From assembly GCA_020026285.1 (NCBI GenBank), contig JAHHQS010000037.1, positions 1 through 27,741 on the forward strand: a stretch of 27,741 bases of DNA. Direction: 5' to 3'. Below, one piece after another: positions 26,499 to 27,741 of this stretch (position 1 is the first letter of the stretch; each line of letters begins with the position of its first letter). Made by a program: the position numbers and the translations under genes. This DNA is from Parabacteroides sp. Lineage in GTDB: Bacteria > Bacteroidota > Bacteroidia > Bacteroidales > Tannerellaceae. Below the pieces are notes generated by a model. It was not told the DNA's origin. It did no database searches and worked only from the letters and a program-made list of their open reading frames with translations.

Positions 26499-26504
26499 CT
26501 CCTT
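26499..26504 (-). promoter_or_regulatory. Shine-Dalgarno motif of rplW
   Basis: AAGGAG on the minus strand overlaps the TAA of rplD, eight bases before the rplW ATG at 26490. One of four such motifs in the cluster. Confidence 0.7.
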
Positions 26505-27132
26505 ACGCGTTAAAAAGTTTATCAATAGCTGCTACAGTGCTTTCAGTCAATACGATGTTTGCAGTGTTCAATACTGTGTAAGTATTAATGTCTGAAACAG
26601 TTACAACTTTTGCGTTCTGTAAATTTCGAGCTGACAAATATACAAAATTATTTTTCTCCGGTAAAACCACAAGAAGCTTTTTATCAGCAACTTTAAGGTT
26701 TTTAGCAATTGTTATAAATTCTTTAGTTTTAGGAGCTTCCATTGCGAAATCTTCTACTACAACAATTGCATTTTTCTGCGCCATATAAGACAATGCAGAT
26801 TTACGAGCCAAGCTTTTTACCTTCTTGTTTAGTTTGAATTCGTAGTCTCTTGGTCTAGGACCGAAAACACGAGCACCACCAACCAAAACTGGAGAATTGA
26901 TATCACCACGACGTGCACCGCCACCACCTTTCTGGCGGATCAATTTGCGAGTACTACCTGATAATTCACTTCTTTCTTTTGACTTGTGAGTTCCCTGGCG
27001 TTGATTAGCCAAAAACTGTTTAACGTCTAGGTAAATAGCATGATCATTCGGTTCGATGCCATAGATAGCATCGTTCAAAGTTACCTTTCTTCCGGTATCT
27101 TCACCTTTAATATTTAATACGCTCAGTTCCAT
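26503..27132 (-). CDS. rplD: 50S ribosomal protein L4 (uL4)
   Basis: The 209-residue L4 has the long basic tunnel loop (about 45-100) with [12 protein letters not shown] and [13 protein letters not shown], then the Rossmann-like globular domain ([17 protein letters not shown]). L4 represses the S10 operon in E. coli. Its ATG overlaps the rplC stop by one base (TAATG), so translation is probably coupled. Confidence 0.97.
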   Translation of the reverse strand: MELSVLNIKGEDTGRKVTLNDAIYGIEPNDHAIYLDVKQFLANQRQGTHKSKERSELSGSTRKLIRQKGGGGARRGDINSPVLVGGARVFGPRPRDYEFKLNKKVKSLARKSALSYMAQKNAIVVVEDFAMEAPKTKEFITIAKNLKVADKKLLVVLPEKNNFVYLSARNLQNAKVVTVSDINTYTVLNTANIVLTESTVAAIDKLFNA

Positions 27133-27741
27133 TACTTTTCAATTAAAACGATTGAACCCTTTGCACCTGGAACAGATCCTTTAACCATCAAAAGGTTATG
27201 TTCCGGCAATACCTTGATAACTTGCAAGTTCTGAACAGTTACACGTTCATTACCTAACTGGCCACCCATGCGCATACCCTTGAATACTTTTGCAGGGTAA
27301 GAACAAGCACCAATAGCACCTGGCTTACGAGCACGGTTATGCTGACCGTGAGTAGTCTGACCAACACCACCAAAACCGTGGCGTTTAACAACACCTTGGA
27401 AACCTTTACCTTTAGAAGTTCCGATTACGTCAACGAAACCAGCATCTTCCAAGAAGTCAACTGTGATTACATCACCCAGTTTGTATTCAGTTTCAAAATT
27501 TTTGAACTCGGCCAAGTATCTCTTGGGAGTTACACCAGCTTTTTTAAAGTGACCTAATTCAGGCTGAGTTGCATGTTTTTCTTTTTGTTCACCAAAACCT
27601 AACTGCAAAGCTTCATAGCCATCTTTTTCCAAAGTCTTAATCTGTGTAACAACACAAGGACCCACTTCGATAACAGTGCATGGAACATTTTTTCCCTCGG
27701 CACTGAAAACGGATGTCATTCCGATTTTTTTTCCTAATAAT
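27132..27741 (-). CDS. rplC: 50S ribosomal protein L3 (uL3), 5' end beyond the window
   Basis: The ATG at 27719 is not the true start. The frame stays open to the right edge and reads LLGKKIG before that methionine, the universal L3 N-terminus (usually [15 protein letters not shown]). Only the first few residues are missing. The core has [30 protein letters not shown] and [20 protein letters not shown]3 supports the peptidyl-transferase centre. rpsJ would be expected just outside the window. Confidence 0.96.
   Translation of the reverse strand, partial: LLGKKIGMTSVFSAEGKNVPCTVIEVGPCVVTQIKTLEKDGYEALQLGFGEQKEKHATQPELGHFKKAGVTPKRYLAEFKNFETEYKLGDVITVDFLEDAGFVDVIGTSKGKGFQGVVKRHGFGGVGQTTHGQHNRARKPGAIGACSYPAKVFKGMRMGGQLGNERVTVQNLQVIKVLPEHNLLMVKGSVPGAKGSIVLIEK

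Noticed and set aside
27132..27719. rplC starting at the ATG at 27719 as a complete gene
   Set aside because: The frame continues upstream with LLGKKIG, the conserved L3 N-terminus, so the true start lies outside the window and the gene is partial.

Overview
The window looks like chromosomal DNA from a Bacteroidota species, most likely order Bacteroidales. It is AT-rich. Promoters match the Bacteroidetes form (TTTG, about 20 bases, then TAnnTTTG). Start codons are usually preceded by A/T-rich sequence rather than a Shine-Dalgarno motif. The gene content also fits: a secreted multi-module GH31 enzyme, a GH3/beta-lactamase-like fusion and a compact S10-spc-alpha ribosomal cluster with map directly after secY. 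I cannot name the genus.

Left part (1-12110), accessory and metabolic genes. A very large exported GH31 glycosidase, cut by the left edge, carries FN3-like, F5/8C-like, dockerin-like and cohesin-like modules. Behind it lie a Gfo/Idh/MocA oxidoreductase, an exported alpha/beta hydrolase on the plus strand, a PlsC-type acyltransferase, an unlisted 56-residue two-helix membrane protein, a CobD-like PLP enzyme and a 967-residue exported GH3 plus beta-lactamase-like protein. The last two probably form one transcription unit. Between the convergent hydrolase and acyltransferase genes is an array of three GAAACNNNNGTTTC palindromes at exactly 22-base spacing.

Middle (12111-13307). rplS (bL19) stands alone with a clear promoter, a short structured leader and a strong terminator. 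About 520 bases without a recognisable gene follow, up to the terminator of the ribosomal cluster arriving from the other side.

Right part (13308-27741). A continuous minus-strand cluster runs, in transcription order, rplC (cut by the right edge), rplD, rplW, rplB, rpsS, rplV, rpsC, rplP, rpmC, rpsQ, rplN, rplX, rplE, rpsN, rpsH, rplF, rplR, rpsE, rpmD, rplO, secY, map, infA, rpmJ, rpsM, rpsK, rpsD, rpoA and rplQ. rpmD and rpmJ are short genes found by direct translation. I see no internal terminator. The one large gap, 122 bases between rpsK and rpsD, folds into a stem that may be an S4 autoregulatory element. Four genes (rplW, rplE, rplF, rpmD) have strong Shine-Dalgarno motifs, which is unusual for this phylum. 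S4, S14 and L36 all lack zinc-binding cysteine sets.

I found no convincing new defence or mobile system. The best leads are the modular GH31 protein, the palindrome array and the candidate ribosomal-protein leader RNAs.
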